In this document: one piece after another, positions 11,909 through 24,600 of the stretch | Numbering within the stretch: the stretch's first letter is position 1 | Layout of the letters: the number at the start of each line of letters is the position of its first letter | NCBI GenBank assembly: GCA_013398295.1 | Contig: VZSF01003329.1 | Location: forward strand, 62,001-126,000 | Direction of reading: 5' to 3' | Source: Chionis minor | Lineage: Eukaryota; Chordata; Aves; Charadriiformes; Chionididae | DNA length: 64,000 nucleotides | The notes under the pieces: model-generated | What the model saw: only the letters and a program-made list of their open reading frames with translations | What the model was told of the DNA's origin: nothing | Databases searched by the model: none | Made by a program: the position numbers and the translations under genes

Positions 11909-13394
11909 GCACCTGTTATATATTTGGCTGAGACACAGAAAAAAGCTAGTTATCCCAAGGCACAGAGGTGTCTAATTTCAGTCTGGTAACCAGCAACTGG
12001 TGCAGAGTAGTAGGATGGCAATTGACTACTACATCAATTCAGCTAATATCTAGGAAAGAAAAAAAAAAAAAAGCAGCTCTGTAAATGTGGTAAATTTTCT
12101 CTTCTATGTCAGAACAGAAATGTTAAAACCAAGTGAAAACTAGAAGAGAAGGCTGAGTTTTTGCACTGTGCAGGCAAGCAGGGAGAAAAAGGAAGACAGC
12201 TGTAATAGCAAAAAGGGAAGATGTGCTGCTGATGCAATAACACATCTTTAAAGATTTTTCAGCTCAGACATGCAAAACACACTGTCCAATTACAAAAATC
12301 TCCATAATTAAAAAAAACAAAACAAACAAAACAAAACAAACCACACCACAAAACCCCCAAATCGACCTTTTCCCTTTCTTAATAAATCCAGGATCTTTAT
12401 ACTGCCTGCCTGTATGGATCAGGTGTCTACCTTGCACCTCCTAACTACTACCTCCTTCTATTCAGTTGTGGTGAAAGAGAAGGTAGGGTCCCACTGACAA
12501 AAGTTCTGCACTGCTATTGCAGACAATCTCTTTTTCTTGGCTCACTATTAAGGGGATGCATTAAGTTCCCTCTCTCCAGCAGGAATCAAGGAGATGAAGC
12601 ATACTTCTTGAAATACCATGACCATGATGGTGGACAACTATAGCAGGTGGCTTGAAGTAGGCCACTTATTCTTGCTGATTTCTGATGAACTGTCCTACAG
12701 AAAGTTGTAAAAGAAGATCCAGGATTGAGAAATCTACCAAATCTTGCTTTGAAGGCTGGACAGGTAGAAAGTATAAGGACTAATAACTCTGTGATTGATA
12801 GATTTGAGGAAAACAATCCTAGGGGTAAAAGACAAAGGAATTGGAGAAGCGTTAATGAAAAAATACTATAGAAATGATGATTCCTTTCAGACAGGAACAA
12901 GGAACTGATGAATTACTGGAGAAGGACAGGAAGAAATCGACAGACCTTGGAGGGAAGAGACATAATAAGGGATTTATAGATATCTTTTGGGTGAGTATTA
13001 TGCTGAGGGCAAATCAATGAATGGCTGATTGAGGCTACACACATTTTAAGGAGCCAATGTGTTACTTGGTTTGAATAAAAAGGACATAGTACAAGATTGC
13101 ATGAATAGCATATAATATATAAGTAATTGTAATTTGGGTAGATGCATGACTAAGGGCAAAGTGAGAGCAAGCAAGGAAAATGCAAAGGCCCAGATGCAAC
13201 AAAATATTTACGTTTTCAACTTCTGACTGCTAACATTAGATGGTAAAAGGTTTCACAGCAGATAAGATCATAAATCATTTGTTGAATCTAAGCCTAAGGC
13301 TGTTACATATTAATCCAATGACTTTAAACTTAAGGTTTACCAAACACATTTACAAATTTTCAAAATTTAGTTATTTGTATCAAAGATATATGAA
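11909..13394. other. Unique non-coding DNA with an A-rich simple repeat
   Basis: No gene is recognised. A run of AAAAC/AAAC units lies at about 12308-12345. The minus-strand open frame 12586-12900 (104 codons) is hydrophobic at its start but has no identifiable family and no supporting context. Confidence 0.55.
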
Positions 13395-13548
13395 CCTAGG
13401 CAGCGGGAACTGTGCTTGTTCAGCCTGGACAAGAGACGGCTTTAAGGTGAGCCAACAGTAGCCCTTCCTTACCTATGAGGAAGTTAATCGAGAGGATGGA
13501 GACTGGTTCTTCACAGCCATGCAAGGTGGGAGGACAAGACAGAGAAGG
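13395..13548 (+). mobile_element. Short CR1 LINE fragment, plus strand
   Basis: The segment corresponds to the C-terminal end of CR1 ORF2, the region that normally reads 'LFSLEKRRL'. Here it contains 'SAWTRDGFK' in one frame. A segment matching CR1 DNA around 'GGTGGGAGGAC' follows. It is short and diverged, and lacks both the rest of the ORF and the 3' end. It abuts an oppositely oriented CR1 copy at about 13550. Confidence 0.6.
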
Positions 13549-13551
13549 TTT

Positions 13552-14372
13552 ATCCAACTTCATTGTAAAAAATTCTTCCTTATCTATCCTCTAGTCTAAA
13601 TCTATCCTCTTTCAGTTTAAAACCATTACTGCTTGTTCTGTCACTACAGGCCCTATTAAAAAGGCAAAGTCTATCCTCATCTTTCTTATAAGCCCCCTTT
13701 AAGTACTGAAAGGCCTCAATAAGGCCTCAATAAGGTCTCACCAGAGCCTTCTCTTCTCCAGGCTAAACAACCCCAACTGCCTTAGCCTTTCCTCATAGGA
13801 GAGGTGTTCCATCCCTCTGATTATTTTTGTGGCCCTCCTCTGGACTCACCCCAACAGGTCCACATCCTTATCTTGAGGTCTCCAAAGCCAGACACAGTAC
13901 TCCAGGTGGGGTCTCACCAGGGTAGAGTAGAGGAGCAGAATCCCCTCCCTCGACCTGCTGGCCGTGCTTCTTTTGATGCAGCCCAGGATATGGTTGTGTT
14001 TCTGGGCTGAAAGCACACATTGTTGGCTCATGTTAAAATTTTACTCCATCAGTATCCCCAAGTCCTTGGCAGGGCTGCTCNGGTGGGGTCTCACCAGGGT
14101 AGAGTAGAGGAGCAGAATCCCCTCCCTCGACCTGCTGGCCGTGCTTCTTTTGATGCAGCCCAGGATATGGTTGTGTTTCTGGGCTGAAAGCACACATTGT
14201 TGGCTCATGTTAAAATTTTACTCCATCAGTATCCCCAAGTCCTTGGCAGGGCTGCTCTCAATCCCTTCATTCCCCAGTCTATGTTGATATCGGGTGTTGC
14301 CCCAGCCCAGGTGCAGGATCTTGCACTTGGCCTTGTTGAACCTCTTGAGCTTGCCCAGGTCCCTCTGAATGA
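13552..14372 (-). mobile_element. CR1 LINE fragment, minus strand, with an internal assembly duplication
   Basis: The minus strand encodes the CR1 ORF2 C-terminal region. The segment 13846-14031 reads 'STASRSREGILLLYSTLVRPHLEYCVWLW', broken here into blocks as S-ASRSRE, LYS-LVRPHLEYCV. The sequence continues upstream in the element to a 'KCKILHLGW'-like part near 14310. The octamer 3' end is absent, so the left edge is truncated where the opposite fragment begins. A small deletion near 14340 removes about 30 bases relative to the pattern I recall. Positions 13905-14080 and 14082-14257 are identical copies around an N at 14081, so the true element is probably 177 bases shorter. Confidence 0.85.
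13905..14257. repeat. Exact 176-bp direct repeat separated by one N
   Basis: 13905-14080 is repeated without visible difference at 14082-14257, with a single ambiguous base at 14081. Both copies lie inside one CR1 fragment. The pattern is that of two contig ends that overlapped but were joined rather than merged. Confidence 0.93.
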
Positions 14373-16221
14373 TATGCTAAAGGTATAAGGTTATGTGTGT
14401 TTGCTGTTACTTAGGTGTGCGCTTTCATGAGATACCCTACTTGGTAATTTTTAGGACATAAAAGGACATAAAAGGAAACCAGTTGAGTATTTTTCTGTGA
14501 GCTTGTATTTACTGTAGTGCAGTAACTGTTGAAGTAAAGAAAGGTCAGAATGGATTAAGACAGGAAAGTTAGTAATAAATTAGAGTGAAGTTCCAGATTT
14601 ATAAAATGTTCCACAGTTGTGTGAAGAACACACAAGATTACAGAATTAAATCGACATACAGTTATAGCAATGTTAATGTCTAAGTAATCTCTCACCAAAA
14701 ATTTAAGACTCTAACACATTGAAAAGTAAAGACCCCTAAAGGAACCTAGGTTAGTGAGCAGGAATTTTCTGGACAATTTTCCTGTATATGACCATCTAAA
14801 ATCTGCCTAACCTGCACATTAAAATAGCAAATATGATTTCTGCAAGTTCACAACTTGGGGTTTATGTGGTATAAATTTCAAAAAATATGGAAAGGAGTAG
14901 CAATTTCAGACAATGGTTGTGTCATGTCACCATGAGCAATAGCTAGTGCCATGAATAAAACATAGGTATTTCATGAACATAAAAACTGAAAAGTGGACAT
15001 AAATATTCTGAATCAGCTATAGACCTACCAAGATGATTTTCTGATATTGATATTTTTTTCTTTTTTATTGATGAATTACAAGCTAGGTTAGTGAGTACTC
15101 TCAGAGTGTGCAACAGCTCGTTAGGAGCCATTAGAGCATACTGAACTAATGACCCATGGATAATCAAAGTGTCTCATTCACTTCATGATGGATCCTTCAT
15201 TCTAGTTCCTTTGAACATAATACATTTGCTTTTCTTTTTGGTACTAAAGTGGGCATTAAATATTTCTCCAATATTATAAAAATCCTATTGAGCACCTGCA
15301 TCATAAAATTACTCTTTTTATTTCATTTTGATTGTTATAGAAGATTTTGATAAAATCAAAACCATTATTTTTCCTTTTTTTTTTTTTTTTCATTGAAAAA
15401 CTATTTCTTTGTCTGGTACACTTCAGTATTAAATATTTTAGTTGTAATTTATATCACATTTCAGTTCACTGTCATCATTATTAATGAATTAGCAATCTCA
15501 CCTGCTGGATTCAAGGCCAAACAGATCTTTGTCAACGGAGATGTGTGAAAAGAGAAGATACTGCCTTCAGATATTGCCTTTTAAAAACTTTGAGTGAGGT
15601 TGCTGAATAAGGTGTTGATCAGTGTCACTGGAACACCTAATGATAATCAACCAGACATCTACTCTTCTTCTGCATGCTTTCCAAAAGTAATCAACACCAG
15701 ATATTCCTCCTGATAAGTCTTTTACAAAAAAAAATTCAAAAAGGCAAAAAAACCCCACTAAAAAGCCCAAAGAAACAAACAAACAAACAAAAAACCACAA
15801 AAAGCCTATTATGCAAAAGAGATGAAGAAAAAAAAATTAAAAATACCAGGATAAAAGTGGAATGAAATAAAGTTAACAGATGGACAGTGACATACTTACA
15901 GCAATTCCTAAATTACATAGAAGAATTGTTGCAAAATCAAGGAATCCTGATTTCAAATCCAGTGTGTTGCTCAAGCAACCAGCTCTCTGTGCTCATCACA
16001 CTTTTTATGTTAGGCTTGGGTTTTTTTCCATTGCTTCCTCGTACAAGAATGATGAAAGAAAGAATTAGTACTCAACTAAGATATTTTAAAGCCATGACTT
16101 CTGAATATGAATATTAAAACTGCCTATCCAAAACAGTAGCAGTGCAGCGAAGACCTAATGGGAACAGCTCTGGTTTTGACTCTCATAACTTGTTGCTTTA
16201 CCTTCTTCTACTTCACTGCAG

Positions 16222-16252
16222 TCGGTGTCTGTTGCACCAAAAATCGTTATGG
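16222..16252 (+). other. Candidate 31-bp microexon (speculative)
   Basis: A pyrimidine-rich tract (16197-16217) ends in a CAG acceptor at 16219-16221. It is followed by 31 bases open in one frame (S-V-S-V-A-P-K-I-V-M plus one base), then a strong GTAAGG donor from 16253. The two CG dinucleotides inside are unusual for this AT-rich area. No flanking exon or host gene was found, and such splice-like pairs arise by chance in kilobases of T-rich DNA, so this is a candidate only. Confidence 0.2.
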
Positions 16253-19200
16253 GTAAGGAGCAGACACAACTTATATACATAAAAACCAAAGAACTTATAG
16301 TTAGTAAAATTGAAACCTTGACAGTCTAATCATTATGAGTCCAGATTTACTTGTAATAGATGAAGAAAGAATAATAACGCAATTAAAATTGCTGTACATA
16401 AACTTTGTTTCTATCCCCTTTTCTAGTGTTATGCTCACTCTTGCCCTGCTCCTCGAGTTCTTAAAGTCAGTATTTTATTCGTTGGAGGATGTGTGGGACT
16501 GTTGTTATGGTGAATTGTCAGCATCTGGGGTCCTTCACTTGGAGGAATATGATATTTATGTTGATGGTTTCTTCTTCACTCTAAGGTTCACTTAGAGTCA
16601 TTTTTATATTTGCTCACTTTTACATGTCTGCTGGTTTTTTGCTGGTCTGCAACTCCACATGACGTCCAAAGCTACTATACGTGGTAGTCTTTACATATGG
16701 GTAGATATTACGTCTTTGTTAGCTTGTTTATCCCTAAAACCAGTTTTGCCCAGATCTGCATTTCTGTAGCTGACCATGGGTGGGTTGTTTGTAGCCATGG
16801 AGTCTGAAGTGCCATTCTGTGACCCGTCTCTTATCACCTCATGCCCATCCCTGCGCCACACCCTGTGCACCCATATCTCAAGCCCTCTGCTGTTTTACCA
16901 TGCCTGTATTTCTCTACCTTACATCATTACCTTACTATCATAAATATTTAATTCTGTATAAAGAAACCACTTGTTTCAGTTATCTGGGTAACACAATGTT
17001 TTTGCCATACACAGGCAACAAAGATAAAACAAGTTAGCTGTAGACAACTAGTCAATTAAAAATATTGCTATGACAGCTAAACCAAGTGAAGTAAAGCTAC
17101 AGAGAGGACAAGACAGTTTGTGCGGAGTAGGTGTGACAAAGCTCTGTCCTGAGGCCATACAAACTCAGTGCAAACTTATGGCCTGTCGCTAGCAATGGCA
17201 ATGCCTTATTACAGAGCTGCATGCTTGCATATTTTGCTGAACACGTACTGTGGTATAAGGTAAAAGCTGCTTGCTCAAAGCTTCCAGGCCCCTGCAATAT
17301 CAAGACACAAAGGTCCAAGTTAAAGACAGAATGAAAAGTCTGAACTCTGAATTTCCTGTCTTTTGTAAGCTTAAGTCAGACCTTATCTCTGCTTATTAAT
17401 AGCAGGGTTTATTAAATGACAGCTAATGGTGTGAAAAGTAATAAAGGAACTGTGCAGTGCATATGCAGTGATCTATTCATCTTGCAAAATAATCCCTTAT
17501 TCTAGAGTTTTAAGATGTTTTAAAGTTTAAGGGGCTGTCTATGCTACTACATTGCTACTACATTTCACAATTATAATAAACCTTTCTTGGTAAATAACCG
17601 GGTAATAAATATTCTTCCCCCCACTGTCCACTAAGTACATATGATAAAGTTCCTGGATGACACCATGAACTCTTCTGCTTCCTTATATTAACTCTGCATT
17701 TTATATGGGAGGTAATCCTATTTTATAATGGGAGATGACTAGTTGTGATGACGCTTTGCACTTTTTTTTTTTCAACAAAAAGTCCTTAATCTTGCTACCC
17801 CTACAGTTTAGCAGCACTGAATTTGCTGGTTTTAAATCATGCTACAAAGACTATCAGTTTATTCAGTCTTTCTCCAAGGAGGCTGTATAAAAGAACATCC
17901 ATAAGAACTTGCCTATGTCAAATGAATGTGCTTTCCTCAACATCCACAGCATCTCTTACTCTTCTTCCCTCTTCCTAGAGGGACAATTGAAGGAATGCTG
18001 TGACATTTGAGGTATCTGATGTTGTTTTCTAAAGAAACTCGCAAGGTTCTGTAAAAACAATCAGTTTAGATGACATATTTGCTTAACAAAAAAAAAAAAA
18101 GGTAAGTTTTGGTTTTGCATTGTTAAATTTCTGATCTTTATCACTGAATCAATACTTATTTCAGTACTTCTGGTCAAAATTATCAAAATTGCTTACTGAA
18201 CAACAATGTGATTCAATGGAAAGAGTACCCTTCTTCTTACAAGGTTGTTTTACCTTCTTTCAGCATCGTTAAATATTCACTTTACCCAAGAAAGTTTCTA
18301 AGCACGGTTCTTTTGCCTAATTGTTGGAAAAAGTAGACGTCGCAATTCCAGTCCCAGATCCAAAATCATATATGTGTGTGATATTAACCAGCTATTAGAG
18401 GAAGAATATTGTTCTCTCTTAACACTATGCAAAACAACAGTTTCAAAAGGTGGAGATAAGAACATAACCCTCAGGATCAGCATCCTTGTATCCCATCTGA
18501 TTATAAACACACGCATCAATTTTTATTTCCGTTCTTACAGGCTGCTAGTTACTATATTAAACATGAAGAATTACTGCATGGGTCCCAAATTCCTGCAGAT
18601 AGAAGATAAGAAGACAAACAAGTTCCTGCAGAGATCCTTTGGATGCTGCTAAATTGTGATAAAATTGTTTTATTGGGGTACTTAAACTCTTGATTTTTTT
18701 AATTTAGACATCAAAAAAAATTAACAGGATTATGCATGAATAATACTCTAGTTAATGGGAATTATGCTAGAAAGAGCTGGATTTTCTCTTTATGTAGGGA
18801 GAGTAGAAAGGTCCCTACTGTGTTTGTGGATCCATGTTTTCTGGAGAATGGGCCTCAGCCCAACTCTAATTTTCCACACAAATATTTGTTCTTCCCGAAA
18901 CTTGAAGAATAATGATACTGTTCCCTTACCCATCCTCCCTAAATGAAAATTACTAACCTCTTTGCCTAAAAGAAAGACCTAGTAACTTATTTATTTCAGC
19001 CAAGTTATTTTAGAGCTCAGGTTTTCAAAGGAGAAACATAATTTTAACTGAAAAAAATACACAGACTTCCCGCAAAAAGCTTTCTATTTGCCAGCTGTAC
19101 AGGCTACTACAACAAGTGTCTAAACCTGAAAAAATAAAATATTGTACAGCATTTCAGAGCTTTTATACTGTGATTGTAAAATATCTGGGAGGTTTGCCAG

Positions 19201-20172
19201 ACTCAGTCAAAAGAAGAACACGGCATTTTCTCATCACTAATAACAATGACCTGAAGTCATGTTGAAGATTGTAAGGTCAATTTCCCTCTTAAATTGAAAA
19301 AAGAAAATAGGAGAACAGATGTGGGTAGTTGCTTCTGTATTTATAAATTGCGTGACAGCTGGGTTAGGCTATATGATCTCCAGTTTCTATGCATTTAAGG
19401 TGTTTCATTGAATCATTCATACTAATCAGATAAAAGTGTTAAAGGTGCATTTTTAGGGTATTATACAACATAGATGAAGTAGCTGTTTTCATAGTATACA
19501 TTTAAAATGGAACATTTCTCTTCATTAAATATGTTCAGATAAGTTTACCGGGTGGAATGCATCTTGCAAGGAGAATTTTGTGGGTTTGAGTAATCAGTTC
19601 TGAATTAACACAGCATACAGGCATGTGATGATAAAATTAGAACATTTTAAATAAAAATGTAAATTACACAAAGTGTTAATTAAAATTCTCTACTACCAGA
19701 TTTTTATTTCTTTTTGGTGGGGTTTAGGTTTTGGTCTTCTTTTTTTTTCAGTTTACAATTGCAGCAACAGTAGCTGTGTAACCAACATCCTGATAACATG
19801 TATTCCATCATTTTAACAGCATATAATTCTAGAAATAGAAATTTTTACACGTACAGAAATTCTCACTCTGCCTTATTTCATATGTTAAACTGACCATTTT
19901 ATGAGATACATAATTTCTCATTACTGACTCATTATATCTATGTGCTGAAACATGATTTGCACAGGCTACACACCAATATTTTTGGCTACTATTTCTTTAC
20001 ATTAAAATGCCAATCATCTGCTTGTGGATGACAGCATCTAGCCAACTCTTTCTTGTAAATCTGAACATTTTTATTTGTAATACCTTATTGGGTGAAACAT
20101 GTAAATCACATTCCACATCTTTATACTGTGAAATTCATTTCATCTAACTTACACATTTTAATATCAGACATA

Positions 20173-20252
20173 GTAACCTACTATCTACAGTAGGTTACCT
20201 GTCTATAGAACTCTCATAGAGAGTTTCATAGAATGTCTCATAGAACTATGAG
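20173..20252. repeat. Hairpin cluster with a 12-bp periodic TCATAGA motif
   Basis: GTAACCTACT (20173-20182) and AGTAGGTTAC (20189-20198) form perfect 10-bp arms with a 6-base loop. Next, TCATAGA recurs at 20214, 20226 and 20238 at exact 12-bp spacing. The last copy is part of a CTCATAG/CTATGAG hairpin (20237-20252). No function is known. Confidence 0.8.
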
Positions 20253-21947
20253 AAGAAAAAGGATCTTCCTGAGAGCAGTTTATCCAAAACATCTTAAATG
20301 TCTATCACAGAAGATAAATCTTTGATGATGACTTCTGTCTCCTTGACATAAGGAGAGACTAGGTGAATAGCTAGACTTAAAAGATTAACTTCTCTTACAT
20401 TGGAGTACCAAGCAAGAGCTTAGAAGAAAAGTCTTAATTAACTAAGACTCAGAGCTAGGCCATTTTCTAGTCTTCAGCAAGCACAGCCAAGCATTTGATC
20501 CATAGCTGTTTCTCTAACTTATGTCATGCACACATCTATTATTTCAGAAAAAAAATTTTATGAATACACTAAAATAGTTTTAATATTTACCAAACAGCAA
20601 TAGTTTGATGACTATTCAGAAGGAGTAAAGAGAAAAATGAGGGAAATAGAATGAATCAGTTTTAGCATACAGGGTTCTGTCCCCACTGAGTTTTAGAAAA
20701 ATTGGCGAGATAAATTAAAGCAGCCCTCAGGCAGCTTAAACTTGTGCAATCAGCCTTTACACAGCAGATTGTCCTAAGTCTCTCTGACCTTGGCAGTTTT
20801 ACAAGGGTCACATTTACATGTGGGTGACCTGCTTCTGAATGACAACTGAAATGCTTGGAATTTAGAGAAGAAAACATATATATGTATTTGTTTTCACGGT
20901 ACTCCGCACAATATAGTACTCATCTTTTATAAGGTCCATTTCAACAATGAGTGCTTATTTATTACGGACAGTGCAAGGAAAAGACCCCCATGTCACAGAC
21001 AGATCAGAGTTGCCCAGTGCAGCACCATGAGCACAAAAGACCATCAAGCCCACCTGGGGTATTTTGCTTTGCTCCCTCACTCCATCTCAGTACCTGCAGC
21101 CTCTACAGAGATGGAAGGCAATGAGAGACCCTTGGGTCCCTGGATAAGACCGGCAGTGGCATTTCCTCCTACTGCAGCCCTGTCAGCCTCCCAGCTGGGC
21201 TGCATTGGCTCAGCATTCTTATTAGGGCCTCTAGGCACTACAGTAAATAGTGAGCATTAAGGGATATAACATGCTGCAAAGTCTAACAGTGTTCATGCGT
21301 CACTAATTACCATAATGAGAAACTTGCAGCACATCAGCCAAGAAGAATTTGCATTGATTGTTTTTTCCCATTCTCCAGCTAGAATAGGAAGAATTCCCAT
21401 GACTCTGCTCTTGACCTTGAGGGCTTCTTCTCCTCCCTCTGTGTGCAGATATTCCTTACAGGTCCACATAGGTAGATGAATAAACAGATATTTAAACCCA
21501 GAGATGCCTAGTCTCCTAACAGGCCTCTATATTACATGTATATATAAATTCTAGTTGTGACTACTATTTCTAGACATAGAAATGTTGAAATTTCATCTGA
21601 TATCAGTTGGCACAGACACATTGAAGAGCAACGGCCATTATCACACTCTGCCCCTAATTCACTGTAAGGACCTGCTACTTGTTAGCTATCGATTTTAGAC
21701 GCTTCTGCTGTTGATTACAAATAGTGACTCATGAAGCCTGTATTCCTACTCCACTGATACAGGGTTAATGTTAGAATTGCTTGAAGATTAAATGTTCCTG
21801 GAGTACCACTATTAGCTAGAACACCTTCTAAACAACAGGGTGTTTTGTTGAAACTTGTATTCTCTGCTGAACCTGTGTTTACTGGAGACAATGCAACAAA
21901 AGTTTCTGGAGCACAAGATATTATACTGAAAGGCCTCCCAGGTCATT

Positions 21948-22125
21948 GATTCCTATGCCCTGCTCTAACAGGTATTTCCTGCGTCCTATAATCCCATTCA
22001 AAAATGTATTAAGCTCCACTTTAAAGCTACTTAAGTTGTTTCCCTCTGTTACTCTTATTGGAAGGCAGTTCCAGACAAGTAGAAGGTGGCTAGACAGTTG
22101 TATTGATCTCTAAATTCCCTGGGAA
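21948..22125 (-). mobile_element. Ancient CR1-like LINE 3' relic, minus strand
   Basis: The plus strand contains the reverse-complement signature of an old CR1 tail. A segment ending 'GGTCATTGATTCCTATGCCC' is followed by a 'CACTTTAAAGC' stretch and then 'GGCAGTTCCAGAC'. This order is that of CR1-type tails, where the last block corresponds to the 'tgttccagtg' part. It is strongly diverged, without octamer repeats. Assignment is by pattern only. Confidence 0.45.
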
Positions 22126-23394
22126 TTCTATTTATAAAATGTTAAGCATTTCATTAAGGATTTCCAAGTGGGTGTTTCTGATTGCTCAATACCTAACAAT
22201 TGTTCTGCTGATAACAATCTTCTGCGTGTTTCATTTATAATGATCCATTTTATTTTCCTTGTAATAATAGCATACTGCCATTTCATGCAGCTGTTACATT
22301 CACTTTATGAGTGTTCTGCTGTATTTTTAACATAATTGACTCAGTCCTTTGAGTTGTGAAGCACCTTATCTCTTATTTCAGTGAAAGAGCCTTAAGCAAT
22401 ACCCTAAGGTAAGCACTGTATCCAAGGACCTCGTTTCAGGTAGGTATGCTTCTTTTTTTAGTAATGTATTTGAAGTGCTCTGTCCCTGTGCATAGATCTG
22501 ATTAGCAGAAAGTACTCTATAGCATTTCTGAGATCATCCTGTGTTTGATTTTACTGTATCTTTAACAATTATATCAAAGTTTTTAAAAGTTTTACCCTTA
22601 ACTATGAAGGCCACATTCTGGTTTCAGTTATCTGAGTTTAAATCTGGATTAAAAAGTGAAAAATAAATTACTCTGGAATTCATTTCTGTTTAAAGAAAAG
22701 TAAAATTTAGCCCTGCTTTTTTTAAAGAGCCTGAACGTAAGAGGGAAACTAAATACCATGTATGGTAGCAGTGTGTTCACTTCCTGTAGTCACACTTGCT
22801 GTCATGACTCATTTGACTTTGCTCATCAACTCTGAAGTGTAGTTACAAAGACACCATGTAATCAACAGAGATCTTCACTGCAGCATCCTTGTGAAAGTAG
22901 GTTCTTACTGCTTTGTTACATCTTAAGGATCAAAAACTGATGGAGCATTTGGTCTGGCCTCATGTTTGAAGGAAAAAATACTCTTACACACATAAAAAAT
23001 TTGAAGAGAAAACAAAAGTTAAGAATGCTGTTGGGAAACAACTAAACCTATATATGAAAGTTCTGTGTAGGTACATTTTGCATTGCACTGGTGTATAGAA
23101 TACCTGATGATTATGACTGTTCTCTTTCTATATCTGTCTCTGACACTGCTACCATTACGCATTATTAAGTGAAAACCTGACCCCTTTGAAGTTAATGGAA
23201 AAAAACCTTCCTACTTTTAATGTGAGTTATTATCTTTCAGTAAGGTTACTGCATGGATCGAATCTTCGTGCTACTGGCAAGCACTGTCCCTTGACTTGAA
23301 AAGGATTCTGCAAACATGTAGATGTTCTTGTTATTATATCCTGCTGAAGGATGTGAACATTTTACTTTTAAAAACGTCTTAAAAAAATAACAGC
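22126..23394. other. Unique AT-rich non-coding DNA
   Basis: I recognise no gene or repeat in this stretch. Confidence 0.5.
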
Positions 23395-23517
23395 TGGTAA
23401 TAGATCTCATTGGACTGCTGTGAGATCATTTGTACAGTACAAATTAATATTTGTACTGTGAAGCACCTTTGGATCTTTGGATGAAAGATGATATGTTTAA
23501 ATGCAAAGTATTAAAAT
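23395..23517 (+). mobile_element. MIR-like/L2-type ancient SINE or LINE 3' tail
   Basis: The plus strand follows the typical 3' tail of MIR/L2-type elements: a 'TGTGAG-AT-ATT' portion, a 'TTTGTA-TGTGAAG-CACCTTTGGATC' block, then 'GGATGAAAGATG' and 'GCAAAGTATTA'. The match to the recalled amniote tail pattern (GTAAAGTGCTTTGAGATC, GATGAAAGG, TATTA) is good for an old element. It contains an 11-bp-arm hairpin at 23434-23459. Confidence 0.6.
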
Positions 23518-24485
23518 TCATCTCTGCATGGATTTCTTGAAGAAAAAAAAGGTGAGCAATTCAGTTTAATTAGCCAACTAATAAAAAAATTTAAAATGCT
23601 TAACAATCTGCAATTTACATTTCTCAATGGAAACCAATATTATGCTTAGATTATAGTCAGGATAATATCATTAGTAGAATGACTGACTCAAATTAATCAT
23701 GACTGAAAATCTGATTATCACAAGGGATCATGCTGCTACCATAGACTTCACATACCTTTCCTTTCATCTTCTTATTACAGCACCAAATTTTTGCCTCTGT
23801 GCAGAGCGTGTACAGGATTTTCAGTTCCCAGTGTCTTAGAACTGATGCTTTGATATTATAATGCAGCTCTTGTGAATGATGGGGCTCAAATTAATTTTAT
23901 TGTTACAAAAAAGAAACTACAGACAAGGACAACTGCTTTTAATAATATTATTTACAAGGTGCTAATGTACAATTTGTTACTTGTCAAAAGAGTGGGAACT
24001 ATGTTCTCATTCGATGTTGAGTATAATTAGCTAATACTTTCCAAAGGATATGCAGGTGGAAGAGGCATTTTATATTTTTAGCTTTGTTGCAAATTTCTTT
24101 ATTTTCCTTCATTTGTCCTCTCTCTCAGAATGCAGAAGTTTAAGTTATGTCTCCAGTATGCTCAAAAGAAATCCATTATAAAGAAGTTAGGTTTCCTTAG
24201 CTTCAAGGGTATTCATGTTTTGTGTATGTAGATACCCATAAAGATCTTTTTCGAGGAAATAATTGTGAATTAGATTGTGTAAAATGAATTATTACATAAA
24301 TTTTTTTCTGGGATTAAAAAAAAAAATTAAATTTCTAGCCTTTGTATCTTTTAAACCACTTTTTTTTTCCCCAAGAAATTATGCATAATACATTATAAAT
24401 ATGTTTCTTCTGGCTAATTAAATTAGTTTACAGCTTATTTAGTTGGGACATTGAAATATGTTATTTTTACGGTCTTCCTTAATCA
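23518..24485. other. Unique AT-rich non-coding DNA
   Basis: No gene or repeat recognised. A and T runs near 24318-24328 and 24361-24370. Confidence 0.5.
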
Positions 24486-24600
24486 AGGGGCTCTACAAGC
24501 CTATAGGAAAATAAGCCCTACCCCAAAGACTTTACAATAAAATGGTGAGATGAGAAAGGTACATGAAATAAACAGTAGAAAAGGAAGGATAAGAGAACAG
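24486..24600 (-). mobile_element. Possible MIR-like ancient SINE relic
   Basis: The segment 'AGCCCTACCCCAAAGACTTT' followed by 'ACAATAAAA' resembles the 'ccctgccccaaagagcttacaatct' part of an old archosaur/turtle MIR-type repeat read from its minus side. The rest is too diverged to define edges. Confidence 0.35.

Larger units (their letters stand above)
14373..21947. other. Long unique AT-rich non-coding stretch
   Basis: About 7.5 kb without a defensible gene. It holds A-rich tracts (15727-15845), A or T runs at 15370-15390, 17761-17771 and 18088-18100, a possible microexon (listed separately), and a hairpin cluster at 20173-20252. A GC-richer patch at 21000-21240 carries a 77-codon open frame with no recognisable family. 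Confidence 0.5.

Noticed and set aside
13905..14257. Tandem CR1 segment as a true satellite or nested insertion
   Set aside because: The copies are identical and separated by exactly one N, with no insertion hallmarks.
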